DNA of 64,000 bases. Origin: Streptomyces sp. HUAS MG91. Lineage in GTDB: Bacteria; Actinomycetota; Actinomycetes; Streptomycetales; Streptomycetaceae. The DNA is taken from NCBI RefSeq assembly GCF_040529335.1, contig NZ_CP159534.1:3162001-3226000 (forward strand), read 5' to 3'. Under the pieces are notes generated by a model. The model was given only the letters and a program-made list of their open reading frames with translations, made no database searches and was not told the DNA's origin. Positions 37,396 to 46,526 of this stretch are shown here, one piece after another. The position numbers were made by a program, and so were the translations under genes. Numbering within the stretch: the first letter of the stretch is position 1; each line of letters opens with the position of its first letter.

Positions 37396-38976
37396 GTGAG
37401 CCTGATCAACCACCTGGCCCGGCTGGAGGCGACCAGCACCGGCCGCGCCCAGCCCACCGCCACGGTCCGCCACCGCCATCTCTCCCAGCGGCCCCTGGTC
37501 CTGGTGCCGCTCACCACCGCGGGCGAGACGGGCGCCCCGCTCGGCGCCCTCGTCGGCACCGAGCGCACCTCGCCGCGGCTCCTCGTCGTGGCGCAGCCGC
37601 GCGACCGCGATCTGCGCTTCGCGTTCCTGACGCAGCTCGCCGATTCGGTCCTGCCGTACATCGACGGATACGCGGGCGACGTCGAGCTGACCGAGCGGGC
37701 CGAGACCGACCCCGCGACGAACAAGCGGGTCAAGGTCGAGGTCGAGCTGTGCGCGGACGCGCCGCAGTTGATCGTGCCGAGCCGGGCGGGCATCGAGTTC
37801 GTCCGGCTGCTCGGCCGCTCGATGCGTTTTCGGCGCACGGCCGAGCAGGACCCGGAGACGCCCTATCCCGCTCCCCCGCACGTGCCGCTGCTCGGCCGCT
37901 GGCTGACGCACTTCGGCGAGCGGGCGCGGGTCCCGGGCTCGGCGCTGCTGCTGGCCATGACGGACCTGCTGTCCCGGCACTGGGCGACGGGCCAGTCCAG
38001 CCTGGAGGACCAGCACCTCGGCGCGCTGCTCGCGTGGGTGGAGGCGCCGGAGGGCACCTCGGGCGCCGAGGCCGCGTTCCGCGCCGAGCGCGGCCGGGAC
38101 GCGCACGGCCAGCTGCTGTGCCCGCCGGCCGGTCCGGCCACCGACCCGGCGTTCGACAACAAGCTGCTCGCACCCGCCATCGAGCGCTACGACAAGGCCC
38201 GTACGCGCCTGGCGGCCGCCGAGGACGCCGTGGAGGCCGACGGCCGGCTGGCCGAACTGACCGCGGCCGAGCGGGAGCTGCACGCCCTGGTCGAGTCCCG
38301 CACCCGGCCCACCTGGGACGCGGTGTGGCGGGGCCTCGACGCGCTGTGCACGCTGCCCGAGGGCCCGCGCGCCGCGGACCGCTGGACCCGCGACCGCTGG
38401 TCGTTCACCGGCCACCGCGACCGGGTCGCGGCCGGCGAGCCCCCGCAGCCGCGCCGCGACGACGCGGTGACGGCGGCGAACAAGCTGGCCACGCGCGAGC
38501 GCGAGCAGGCCCGCCTGGACGCCCAGGAGGCGCTCGACGACCCGCTCGTCATGGCGGGCCGGCGGCTCGCCGGGGAGGCGTTGGCCGGCGAGGTGACGGA
38601 GGTGGTCCCGGCGTACAACGACAAGAAGCGCCCGCGCCCGCTGATCACCCTGCGCACGGACGACCGCCCGCACCTCGGGGAGCGCGTGAAGGTGTACCGC
38701 TCGCTGGACGGCAAGGCGCAGACCGCCGAGTTCGTGGCCTACGAGAGCGAGGGCACGGTCGTCCTGCGGCTGCTGGACAAGATGGGGCGCGGCAAGGAGC
38801 CGGATCCGGGTTCCGTGCCGGAGAAGGGCGAGCGGGTGTGCTGGACGCTGTTCGAGCACGAGCAGCGCGGCGGCCCGAAACTGCCCGAGCCGGAGGAGAC
38901 CCCGTGGACCCACGGCGGTCCGCCGGGCGCCGGGGCCGAGGCGCCGGACACCGTGACGACGGAGGACATCCTGTGA
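37396..38976 (+). CDS. Unknown protein between nuclease and helicase genes
   Basis: 526 residues, soluble, no recognised family. GTG start with GAGGAG upstream, 49 bases after the nuclease stop; the end overlaps the helicase start as GTGA. Residues about 1-150 are mixed alpha/beta (LINHLARLEATSTGRAQPTA, LVLVPLTTAGETGAPLGAL). Residues about 275-330 and 360-400 are charged helices. Residues about 400-490 look like a small beta-barrel (GEVTEVVPAYNDKKRPRPLI, ERVKVYRSLDGKAQTAEFVA), similar in feel to the 1B barrel of Upf1/Dna2 helicases. A bridging or DNA-binding role is inferred from context only. Confidence 0.75.
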   Translation: MSLINHLARLEATSTGRAQPTATVRHRHLSQRPLVLVPLTTAGETGAPLGALVGTERTSPRLLVVAQPRDRDLRFAFLTQLADSVLPYIDGYAGDVELTERAETDPATNKRVKVEVELCADAPQLIVPSRAGIEFVRLLGRSMRFRRTAEQDPETPYPAPPHVPLLGRWLTHFGERARVPGSALLLAMTDLLSRHWATGQSSLEDQHLGALLAWVEAPEGTSGAEAAFRAERGRDAHGQLLCPPAGPATDPAFDNKLLAPAIERYDKARTRLAAAEDAVEADGRLAELTAAERELHALVESRTRPTWDAVWRGLDALCTLPEGPRAADRWTRDRWSFTGHRDRVAAGEPPQPRRDDAVTAANKLATREREQARLDAQEALDDPLVMAGRRLAGEALAGEVTEVVPAYNDKKRPRPLITLRTDDRPHLGERVKVYRSLDGKAQTAEFVAYESEGTVVLRLLDKMGRGKEPDPGSVPEKGERVCWTLFEHEQRGGPKLPEPEETPWTHGGPPGAGAEAPDTVTTEDIL

Positions 38977-40343
38977 CGACCGCCAGCGCTTCGCCGCCCG
39001 CCGACGACGTCTTCGACCCCGGGGCCGAGGCCGCCCGCGCCACCGCCGAGATCCTGCGCGACACCCTGCACAGCGAGGCCCGCGGGGTCGTCGTGGACTC
39101 CCCGCCCGGGGCCGGAAAGTCGACGCTCGTCGTGCGCGCCGCGCTCGAACTGGCGGACGCGGGCCGCCCGTTGATGATCGTCGCGCAGACGAACGCGCAG
39201 GTCGACGATCTCGTCCTGCGCCTGCACGAGAAGCGCCCCGCCCTGCCCGTCGGCCGGCTGCACAGCAGCGACCCGGACGCGTACGACAAGGCGCTCGACG
39301 ACCTGCCGACGGTACGACTGTCGACCAAGGCCGGCGATCTGGCACCGCTGCCCGTCGTCATCTCGACGGCGGCGAAGTGGGCGCACGTGAAGGTCGAGGA
39401 CGCCGGGGGGCCGTGGCGGCACGCGATCGTCGACGAGGCGTACCAGATGCGCGGGGACGCGCTGCTCGCCGTGGCCGGGCTGTTCGAGCGGGCGCTGTTC
39501 GTGGGCGACCCGGGGCAGCTCGACCCGTTCTCGACGGTCGGCGCGGAGCAGTGGGCGGGGCTGTCCCACGACCCGTCGGCGTCGGCGGTGTCGACGCTGC
39601 TCGCCCACAATCCCGAGCTGCCGCAGCACGAACTCCCGGTCTCCTGGCGGCTTCCGGCGTCGGCGGCGCCGCTGGTGTCGGCCGCGTTCTATCCGTACAC
39701 GCCGTTCCGCAGCGGCACCCGGGAGGGCGATCGCACGCTGGAGTTCCGTGCGGAGTCGGACGGTTCGGGCGTCGACCGGGTCATCGACGAGGCGGCGCGG
39801 GCGGGCTGGGGCCTGCTCGAACTGCCCGCCGCGCACACGCCGCGCACGGACCCGGAGGCGGTGCGGGCCGTGGCGCTCGTGGTGCGGCGCATGCTCGACC
39901 GCGACGGGGTGACGGTCTCCGAGCGCGGGCCGGACCCGGCGCCGCTGACGGCGGACCGGATCTGCGTCGGCACCGCCCACCGCGACCAGGCCGCCGCGGT
40001 GCGCTCCGCGCTGGACGGGCTCGGGGTGCACGGGGTGACCGTGGACACGGCGAACCGTCTTCAGGGGCGGGAGTTCGACGTCACCGTGGTGCTGCATCCG
40101 CTGTCGGGGCGGCCCGACGCGACGGCGTTCCACTTGGAGACCGGGCGGTTGTGCGTGCTTGCCTCGCGGCATCGGCACGCGTGCGTCGTGGTGTGCCGGG
40201 CGGGGGTGGCGGAGCTCCTGGACGCGCATCCTTCGGCGGAGCCGGTGCAGTTGGGGGTGACGGTGAAGTTTCCGGACGGCTGGGAAGCGAATCACTCCGT
40301 GTTGAGCCGGTTGTCGGAGCATCGGGTCGCCTTGGGGGGTTGA
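38973..40343 (+). CDS. SF1 helicase of the Upf1/Dna2 type
   Basis: 456 residues. Motif I is DSPPGAGKST (residues 42-51); motif Ia VAQTNAQVDDLVLRL; motif II DEAYQ (154-158), the DExxQ form of Upf1-like helicases; motif III FVGDPGQLDP (177-185); then SWRLPASAAPLVSAAFYPY; motif V VDTANRLQGREFDVTVV; motif VI VLASRHRHACVVV. It is a complete two-domain core without accessory insertions. GTG start in a GTGA overlap with the unknown protein. With the upstream nuclease it reproduces the parts of Dna2 as separate chains. Confidence 0.88.
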   Translation: MTTASASPPADDVFDPGAEAARATAEILRDTLHSEARGVVVDSPPGAGKSTLVVRAALELADAGRPLMIVAQTNAQVDDLVLRLHEKRPALPVGRLHSSDPDAYDKALDDLPTVRLSTKAGDLAPLPVVISTAAKWAHVKVEDAGGPWRHAIVDEAYQMRGDALLAVAGLFERALFVGDPGQLDPFSTVGAEQWAGLSHDPSASAVSTLLAHNPELPQHELPVSWRLPASAAPLVSAAFYPYTPFRSGTREGDRTLEFRAESDGSGVDRVIDEAARAGWGLLELPAAHTPRTDPEAVRAVALVVRRMLDRDGVTVSERGPDPAPLTADRICVGTAHRDQAAAVRSALDGLGVHGVTVDTANRLQGREFDVTVVLHPLSGRPDATAFHLETGRLCVLASRHRHACVVVCRAGVAELLDAHPSAEPVQLGVTVKFPDGWEANHSVLSRLSEHRVALGG

Positions 40344-40351
40344 GTTTCGGG

Positions 40352-40414
40352 TGCGGCGCCGTCGTGGCTGGTCGCGCAATTCCCCGCGCCCCTGAGGCAT
40401 GCGCTGCGCGCAGC
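40352..40414 (+). repeat. Dispersed intergenic repeat after the helicase gene
   Basis: GGGTGCGGCGCC flank, GGCTGGTCGCGCAATTCCCC core, then GCATGCGCTGCGCGCAGCC. Nearly identical over ~62 bases to the copy at 41713, with three substitutions. Confidence 0.7.
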
Positions 40415-40505
40415 CTCCCCTGCGGCGGTCTTGCGGGGGCGCGGACAATGGAAGGTGGTCCGGGCAACGAGAGCGGGCCGTACGTCCAGCACGAGGAGGA
40501 ACACC

Positions 40506-40856
40506 ATGGCGGAGCCCGAGCGGCAGCGCAGGTCGCGGTTGCGGCCCGCGCCGTTGATCTTCGAGCCCGCGGACGCCGCCGCAGACCCGGAGCACTTCTT
40601 CGACCTGGAGTCCGTCGAGGACCCGCGAGAACTGCTCTCCCGCGCCACGGAACTGACCCATGCGTTTCGCGCCGCGGCCGACCGCTCCGTGGAGTTCCAG
40701 GCCATCGCGGCGGCCCAGCTCGCCGACCCGCGCCGGTTCGACAGGCTGACGGCCGCGGACATCGCGGAGCGCGCCGAGTGGACCGAGGACTACGCCAAGA
40801 AGATGGTCGAGTTCGGCCGTGACCTGCTGCGCGGCACCGCCGAGCCGACCGCCTGA
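40506..40856 (+). CDS. Small conserved protein, function unknown
   Basis: 116 residues, acidic, helical. ATG with GAGGAGGA 5 bases upstream is a textbook start. The sequence (PAPLIFEPADAAADPEHFFD, then ELTHAFRAAADRSVEFQAIA) shows no known domain; the last helices around RLTAADIAERAEWTEDYAKK could bind a partner. It is separated from the helicase gene by a repeat, so membership in that operon is doubtful. Confidence 0.75.
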   Translation: MAEPERQRRSRLRPAPLIFEPADAAADPEHFFDLESVEDPRELLSRATELTHAFRAAADRSVEFQAIAAAQLADPRRFDRLTAADIAERAEWTEDYAKKMVEFGRDLLRGTAEPTA

Positions 40857-40872
40857 GTCACGGTCAAGATCT

Positions 40873-40889
40873 TTTGGCATATGCCAGAG
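40873..40889. promoter_or_regulatory. 17-bp palindromic motif, copy A
   Basis: TTTGGCATATGCCAGAG contains the perfect 12-bp palindrome TGGCATATGCCA at 40875-40886, about 90 bases upstream of the gene at 40978. The identical 17 bases occur at 54639. TTGGCA within it could also serve as a -35. Confidence 0.5.
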
Positions 40890-40977
40890 GGGCAAGATAC
40901 TCCACCCCGCCCCCTCCTGTCCTGATTTCTCGCAACCCTTTGGAGCTGCGCCCTCACCCCCTGTAGATGTAGAAAAC

Positions 40978-41601
40978 ATGAGCGCCACGCATCCCCCCTT
41001 CGCCCCCGCCCACACCCCCCGGGTCGCGGCTCACGACCGCTTCGACGTCTCGGGCGTCACGCCCGAGGGCGCGGCCTGGCTCGCCTCCGCAGGAACGTAT
41101 CCGCGCTCCGCGCTCGCCCACTGGGAGGCCCGCCCCTCCGCCCCCGTGGTGCTGCCCTGCGGTTCCGTTTTCGACGTGGTGAACGTGCCCGCGATCTTCG
41201 GCCGGCGGATGTTAGACCGGCTCTGGGACGAGGGGCCCGGGTCCGGGCCGGTCGCCACGTACCGGGGGCGCATGCTCCTGTTCGCCGCGCCGGGCACCGC
41301 CCAGCGGCTGCCGTCGCTGCTGCGCTGGGAGGAATGGGGGCCTGCGGTGCCGCCGCTGCTCTGTCACGGCAGCGGGGACGCGGTGACCGTGCCCGCGCCG
41401 TCGGTGCCCGCCGAGCCGCATCAGCCGTCGCGCTGGGTGGTCGCTCCGGACACCCGTCATCCCTGGCTGCCGGGGGCCGAGGTGCTGCTGTGGGCGTGTG
41501 TCCGGGCCGCCCGGGCCGCCGCGCACTCGAGCGTCCAGGTATCGATTTTTCCTGCTGCCGATCTCAGTGCTAATGTCTACGACGTCAGCCGGCGCCATTA
41601 G
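40978..41601 (+). CDS. Small conserved protein with a TTA codon, primase/polymerase-like annotation group
   Basis: 207 residues, soluble. The ATG at 40978 is chosen over a longer frame reaching into the previous gene. A TTA leucine codon at 41212-41214 predicts bldA dependence. The core GSVFDVVNVPAIFGRRML, GPVATYRGRMLLFAAPGTA resembles the protein at 32246. Related streptomycete proteins are annotated as bifunctional DNA primase/polymerase N-terminal domains, but I cannot see a complete catalytic motif. Its TAG stop lies inside the first bases of the tRNA-Lys gene, so mRNA and tRNA overlap by 10 bases. Confidence 0.75.
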   Translation: MSATHPPFAPAHTPRVAAHDRFDVSGVTPEGAAWLASAGTYPRSALAHWEARPSAPVVLPCGSVFDVVNVPAIFGRRMLDRLWDEGPGSGPVATYRGRMLLFAAPGTAQRLPSLLRWEEWGPAVPPLLCHGSGDAVTVPAPSVPAEPHQPSRWVVAPDTRHPWLPGAEVLLWACVRAARAAAHSSVQVSIFPAADLSANVYDVSRRH

Positions 41602-41665
41602 CTCAGTTGGTTAGAGCAGCGGACTCTTAATCCGCGTGTCCGGGGTTCGAGTCCCTGATGGCGCA
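41592..41665 (+). tRNA. tRNA-Lys (CTT anticodon), copy 1
   Basis: Acceptor GCGCCAT pairs with ATGGCGC; anticodon loop CTCTTAA reads CTT; T-loop TTCGAGT. CCA is not encoded. Identical over 74 bases to copies at 55647 and 61558. Confidence 0.98.
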
Positions 41666-41672
41666 CCTGAAA

Positions 41673-41704
41673 CGAAGGCCTCCCGCTTCTGCGGGGGGCC
41701 TTCG
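41673..41704 (+). terminator. Terminator after tRNA-Lys copy 1
   Basis: 14-base arms with one G-U wobble around a TTCT loop, starting 8 bases after the tRNA. Confidence 0.75.
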
Positions 41705-41712
41705 TGGTTGTC

Positions 41713-41774
41713 GGGTGCGGCGCCATCGTGGCTGGTCGCGCAGTTCCCCGCGCCCCTGAAGCATGCGCTGCGCG
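41713..41774 (+). repeat. Dispersed intergenic repeat between tRNA-Lys and the protease gene
   Basis: Same ~62-base unit as at 40352, including the GCATGCGCTGCGCG tail. It ends 6 bases before the stop of the leftward protease gene. Confidence 0.7.
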
Positions 41775-41779
41775 ACGAA

Positions 41780-43096
41780 CTACCCGGTCGTCACCTTCAC
41801 CGTCCACGATCCCGAGGACGCCCGGTCGCCCACCTCCACGCGGAGCTTCTCGCCCGGGACCGAGAAGCTCTCGCCCTCCTGGACCGGGGCGTCCGCGAGC
41901 GGCGGGTAGACCGAGTCGCCGTAGCAGGCCTCCGTGGACGGATGGGAGTCGAGGACCTGGACCGGCCCGGCGCCGGAGGCGGAGTCGCTGCGGACGCGGT
42001 AGACGAGGACGCCCTGGGCGCAGGTCGTGTCGTCGTTGCCGCCCGCGCCCCGCGCCTCCAGGGCGATCGCGCTGGACGGCCCGGTGCGCACGACCGCGAG
42101 CTTCGTGCCGTCACCGGTGCCGAACGGAGCCCCCGGCACCCGTGGCGCCGTGCTCAGCGGCTCCAGGGTCAGCCGGGTGTCCCCGGTGTGCGTCACGCAC
42201 GCCACCTGCCGCGAGGGCAGCCAGCCCAGCTTCCACTTGTGCCAGCCGAAGAAGTCGGGGGCCAGCCCGAACTGGCTGCCCATGACGTCCCAGTCGCCGA
42301 CGTACGTGTCCCAGTCCCCCTCCCCGTCGGTCGGCCGGTGGTAGAGGTCCGGCAGGTCGAAGACGTGGCCGGTCTCGTGCGCGAGGACGTTGCGGTCCGG
42401 CGGGTGGTGCTCGAAGACCGTGACGATCCGGCGGATGTCGGTGCCGTCCGCGCGCATCGGCCGGTCGAAGTTCACGACCTTCGTCGCGTCCGAGTCGACG
42501 CCGGGCGCGTCCGGGTCGGCGACGAAGTAGACGACGTCGTACTTGGTGAAGTCGGTCACCGGATCCGCCGCCGCCAGGGCGTCACGGAGATAGGCGCTGC
42601 GGTGCGCCGCGCTCCAGTCGCGCTTTATGGCGTACGAGGTCGAGGCGTGCGGCATCTCGATCCACGTCCGCTGGGGGTGCGCGGCGAGCCGGAACTTGCC
42701 GTACGAGGCGCGGGCGAAGAAATCGCTGGTCGCGGGGAAGTAGTCGGCCGCCAGTTGGCGCGGGGTGGTCGTCGGCGTCCAGTCGGGGAACGACAGGAAG
42801 ACCATCACCGCGTTGAGCGGCTTGACGGGCCGAGGATAGGCGGAGTTCCAGGAGTCCAGGCCCTCGGAATGGTGGGCGGCGGTGCGCTCCAGGGCGCACG
42901 GTCCGGCATAGGGCGGCGCGGCCGCCGCGGGACCCGCGACCAGACCGATGGCGGCCAGGGCGGTGAGAGCGGTCAGCGCGGCGGCGGTGGCACGCAGACG
43001 GCGCTTGTCCACTCCCCCGAGTGGCTGCGGACGCGGCAAGTCGACCTCCGGACGGGGAATGCGGGACACCCCACCCAGACTGTGTGCGTTCGTCAC
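41780..43096 (-). CDS. Exported M6-type zinc metalloprotease
   Basis: Up to 438 residues. A hydrophobic signal (TAAALTALTALAAIGLVAG, then PAAAA) predicts secretion. The zinc motif HETGH is in NVLAHETGHVFDLPDLY, with a downstream MGSQFG that may be the Met-turn. This fits the M6/immune-inhibitor-A-like family. The GTG at 43096 has AGGG 6 bases upstream, but GTGs at 43069 and 43012 are possible and would give a shorter n-region. Likely an extracellular protease. Confidence 0.82.
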   Translation of the reverse strand: MTNAHSLGGVSRIPRPEVDLPRPQPLGGVDKRRLRATAAALTALTALAAIGLVAGPAAAAPPYAGPCALERTAAHHSEGLDSWNSAYPRPVKPLNAVMVFLSFPDWTPTTTPRQLAADYFPATSDFFARASYGKFRLAAHPQRTWIEMPHASTSYAIKRDWSAAHRSAYLRDALAAADPVTDFTKYDVVYFVADPDAPGVDSDATKVVNFDRPMRADGTDIRRIVTVFEHHPPDRNVLAHETGHVFDLPDLYHRPTDGEGDWDTYVGDWDVMGSQFGLAPDFFGWHKWKLGWLPSRQVACVTHTGDTRLTLEPLSTAPRVPGAPFGTGDGTKLAVVRTGPSSAIALEARGAGGNDDTTCAQGVLVYRVRSDSASGAGPVQVLDSHPSTEACYGDSVYPPLADAPVQEGESFSVPGEKLRVEVGDRASSGSWTVKVTTG

Positions 43097-43374
43097 ACTT
43101 CGCCCTGTTTATCTGGCCCGGACGAGTGAGCGGCCGACACCCCGGCGGTCACCGAACGTCACAGATGATCCGGGTCGGTCGCCGCTCGGAAGAAGCCCGG
43201 CCCGGCCCGAGCAGAAACGATCTGCCGGTCCCGTGGTGCCCCCGCCGGGACCGCACCGGTGTGCGGTGCAGGCTGGATAGGCCGTCCGACCTGCCTCTAT
43301 GATCGGCACACTTTCCTGCCGGGACCCGGCCGCACCAGAACACGCAACCAGACGACGCACTGCGGGAGCGAACG

Positions 43375-45192
43375 GTGAGCGCACAGCCCGATGGGCCGAC
43401 GACGGCGACGGAGGCGTCCGCACCGCGCCGGCGCCCCGATCTCCTCACGGAGAGTGGCCACCCACGGCTGGACGCCCCGGACGCCGCCTACCGGTCCGCG
43501 TTCCTCGCGTCTCCCCTCCCCATGGCGGTCGTCGACCGGGCCGGACTGGTCGTCGGGGCCAACCGTGCGGCGCTCGCCCTGCTGGGCGGCGACAGCGACC
43601 AGCCGGTCGTCGGGCGGCTCGCCGCCGAACTGCTGGACCTCGCCTCCGACCCGCGCACCCGGGACGCGTACCAGGACGTACTGGACGGCCGGCAGGCCCG
43701 GCTCTCGCGCACCCGGCGCCTCAAGCACCCCGTGGGCCACTCGATGTGGACCCGCGTCACGCTCGCGCCGGTGCCCGGCGCCGAGGTCGTCCTCGTCTCG
43801 CTGCACGACCTCAGCGCCCACCGCGAGCTGCGGTCCCGGCTGCGCCACCTCCAGATGCACGACCCGGTGACGAAGCTGCCCAACCGCGCCCTGTTCTTCG
43901 AGCGGCTCACCGCCGCGCTGGAGGCCGGCGCGTACGACGAGACGGGAACGACCGGCCGGGTGGGCCTGTGCTATCTCGACCTCGACGGGTTCAAGGCGGT
44001 CAACGACACCCTCGGCCACCATGTCGGCGACCGGCTGCTGGCCGCCGTCGCGCAGCGGCTCGCGCACTGCGCCGAGCGGGCCCGGCACACCACCGGCGTC
44101 CCGCTGGTGGCCCGGCTCGGCGGCGACGAGTTCGCGCTGCTCGTGGAGGAGTCGGCCGGCACCGAGCAGGCGACCGATCTGGCGCAGTCCGTGCTGGACG
44201 CGCTGCGGGAGCCGTTCGACCTGGCCGGGCAGCGCCTTTCGGTCTCCGCGTCGGTCGGCGTCGTCGAGCGGCAGGCCGTCGGGACGTCGACCACCGGTCT
44301 GATGCAGGCCGCCGACACCACGCTGTACTGGGCGAAGGCCGACGGCAAGGCCCGCTGGACCCTCTTCGACCCGGAGCGCAACGCCCACCGCATGACCCGG
44401 CAGGCCCTGTCGTCGGGGCTGCGGCCGGCCGTCGAGCGGGGCGAGTTCGTCCTGGAGTACCAGCCGCTCGTCCAGCTGGAGGACGGTGCGCTGCGCGGCG
44501 TCGAGGCGCTGGTGCGCTGGCGGCACCCGCAGTTCGGGCTGCTGACGCCGAATCGGTTCATCGGACTCGCCGAAGAGGACGGCTCCATCGTGCAGTTGGG
44601 GCTGTGGGTGCTGCGCACGGCGTGTGCGCAGGCGCGCCGCTGGCAGCTGGACAACCCCGGCGCGCCGCCCGTCTTCGTCAGCGTGAACGTCGCGGTGCGG
44701 CAGGTGTGGGACTCGGATCTGGTGGCCGATGTCGCCCGGATCCTCGCGGACACCGGGCTCGCCCCCGAGCTGCTCCAGCTGGAGCTGACCGAGTCCGCCG
44801 TCATGGGCTCGGCCGGGCGGCCGCTCCAGGCGCTCCAGGCCCTCAGCGACATGGGCGTCCGCATCGCCATCGACGACTTCGGGACCGGCTACTCGAACCT
44901 GGCCTACCTGAGCAGGCTCCCGGTGTCCGTCCTGAAGCTGGACGGGTCGTTCGTACGGGGTTTCCAGTACGAGGACGGGGCGGCGCCCAGCGATCCGGCC
45001 GACGCGATGATCGTGGAGGCGCTGGTGCAGCTGGCCCACCGGCTCGGGCTCACCGTGACCGCCGAGTGCGTGGAGACGGCCGAGCAGGCGGAGCGGCTGC
45101 GCCGGATCGGGTGCGACACCGGGCAGGGGTGGCTGTACTCGCGGCCGGTGGCGCCGGACCGTATCTCCCGGCTGCTCGCGCCCGTCTCCTGA
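43375..45192 (+). CDS. cdgA: CdgA-like PAS-GGDEF-EAL protein
   Basis: 605 residues, cytoplasmic. PAS domain at about residues 38-150 (RSAFLASPLPMAVVDRAGLV). GGDEF domain about 155-330 with an intact RLGGDEFALL and CYLDLDGFKAVND. EAL domain about 345-600 with GVEALVRW, DDFGTGYSN and AECVET. Both c-di-GMP synthesis and breakdown are possible. By family and by position between the protease and the flavin oxidoreductase it corresponds to S. coelicolor CdgA, reported as a BldD target. GTG start with GGGAG upstream; TATGAT at 43298-43303 is a possible -10. Confidence 0.88.
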   Translation: MSAQPDGPTTATEASAPRRRPDLLTESGHPRLDAPDAAYRSAFLASPLPMAVVDRAGLVVGANRAALALLGGDSDQPVVGRLAAELLDLASDPRTRDAYQDVLDGRQARLSRTRRLKHPVGHSMWTRVTLAPVPGAEVVLVSLHDLSAHRELRSRLRHLQMHDPVTKLPNRALFFERLTAALEAGAYDETGTTGRVGLCYLDLDGFKAVNDTLGHHVGDRLLAAVAQRLAHCAERARHTTGVPLVARLGGDEFALLVEESAGTEQATDLAQSVLDALREPFDLAGQRLSVSASVGVVERQAVGTSTTGLMQAADTTLYWAKADGKARWTLFDPERNAHRMTRQALSSGLRPAVERGEFVLEYQPLVQLEDGALRGVEALVRWRHPQFGLLTPNRFIGLAEEDGSIVQLGLWVLRTACAQARRWQLDNPGAPPVFVSVNVAVRQVWDSDLVADVARILADTGLAPELLQLELTESAVMGSAGRPLQALQALSDMGVRIAIDDFGTGYSNLAYLSRLPVSVLKLDGSFVRGFQYEDGAAPSDPADAMIVEALVQLAHRLGLTVTAECVETAEQAERLRRIGCDTGQGWLYSRPVAPDRISRLLAPVS

Positions 45193-45202
45193 ACCCTCCC
45201 GG

Positions 45203-46300
<1,098 letters not shown>

Positions 46301-46399
46301 GGGGTCCTCCTGCATAGCTCTACATCTGGGCTGGACCCCGGCCTTAACGGAGGCGCACTCCGGTTTATTCCCCTGGTTCGCCGTCCGACGGCCGGTGGG

Positions 46400-46502
46400 G
46401 CTTCTCGCGCAGTTCCCCGCGCCCCCAAGGCATGCGCTTCGCGCAGCCTTCCCCTGAGCGAGCGAAGCTCGCTTCAGGGGCGCGGGGAACTGCGCGAGAA
46501 GC
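46400..46502. repeat. Dispersed intergenic repeat, inverted pair (large hairpin)
   Basis: 26-base perfectly complementary arms at 46400-46425 and 46477-46502 flank a 51-base loop that itself contains GCGAGCGAAGCTCGC. Core matches the other copies; imperfect pairing extends beyond the arms. It lies upstream of the flavin oxidoreductase gene and at the 3' end of the next leftward gene. Confidence 0.75.
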
Positions 46503-46526
46503 GGCCACCGGGCCGCACCCGAACGA

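Noticed and set aside
36132..40343. CRISPR-Cas adaptation module because of the Cas4-like nuclease
   Set aside because: No Cas1, Cas2 or array nearby; the helicase is Upf1/Dna2-like rather than Cas3.
43200..43374. BldD operator before cdgA
   Set aside because: A BldD target is expected from literature on CdgA, but I could not identify a convincing palindrome by eye.
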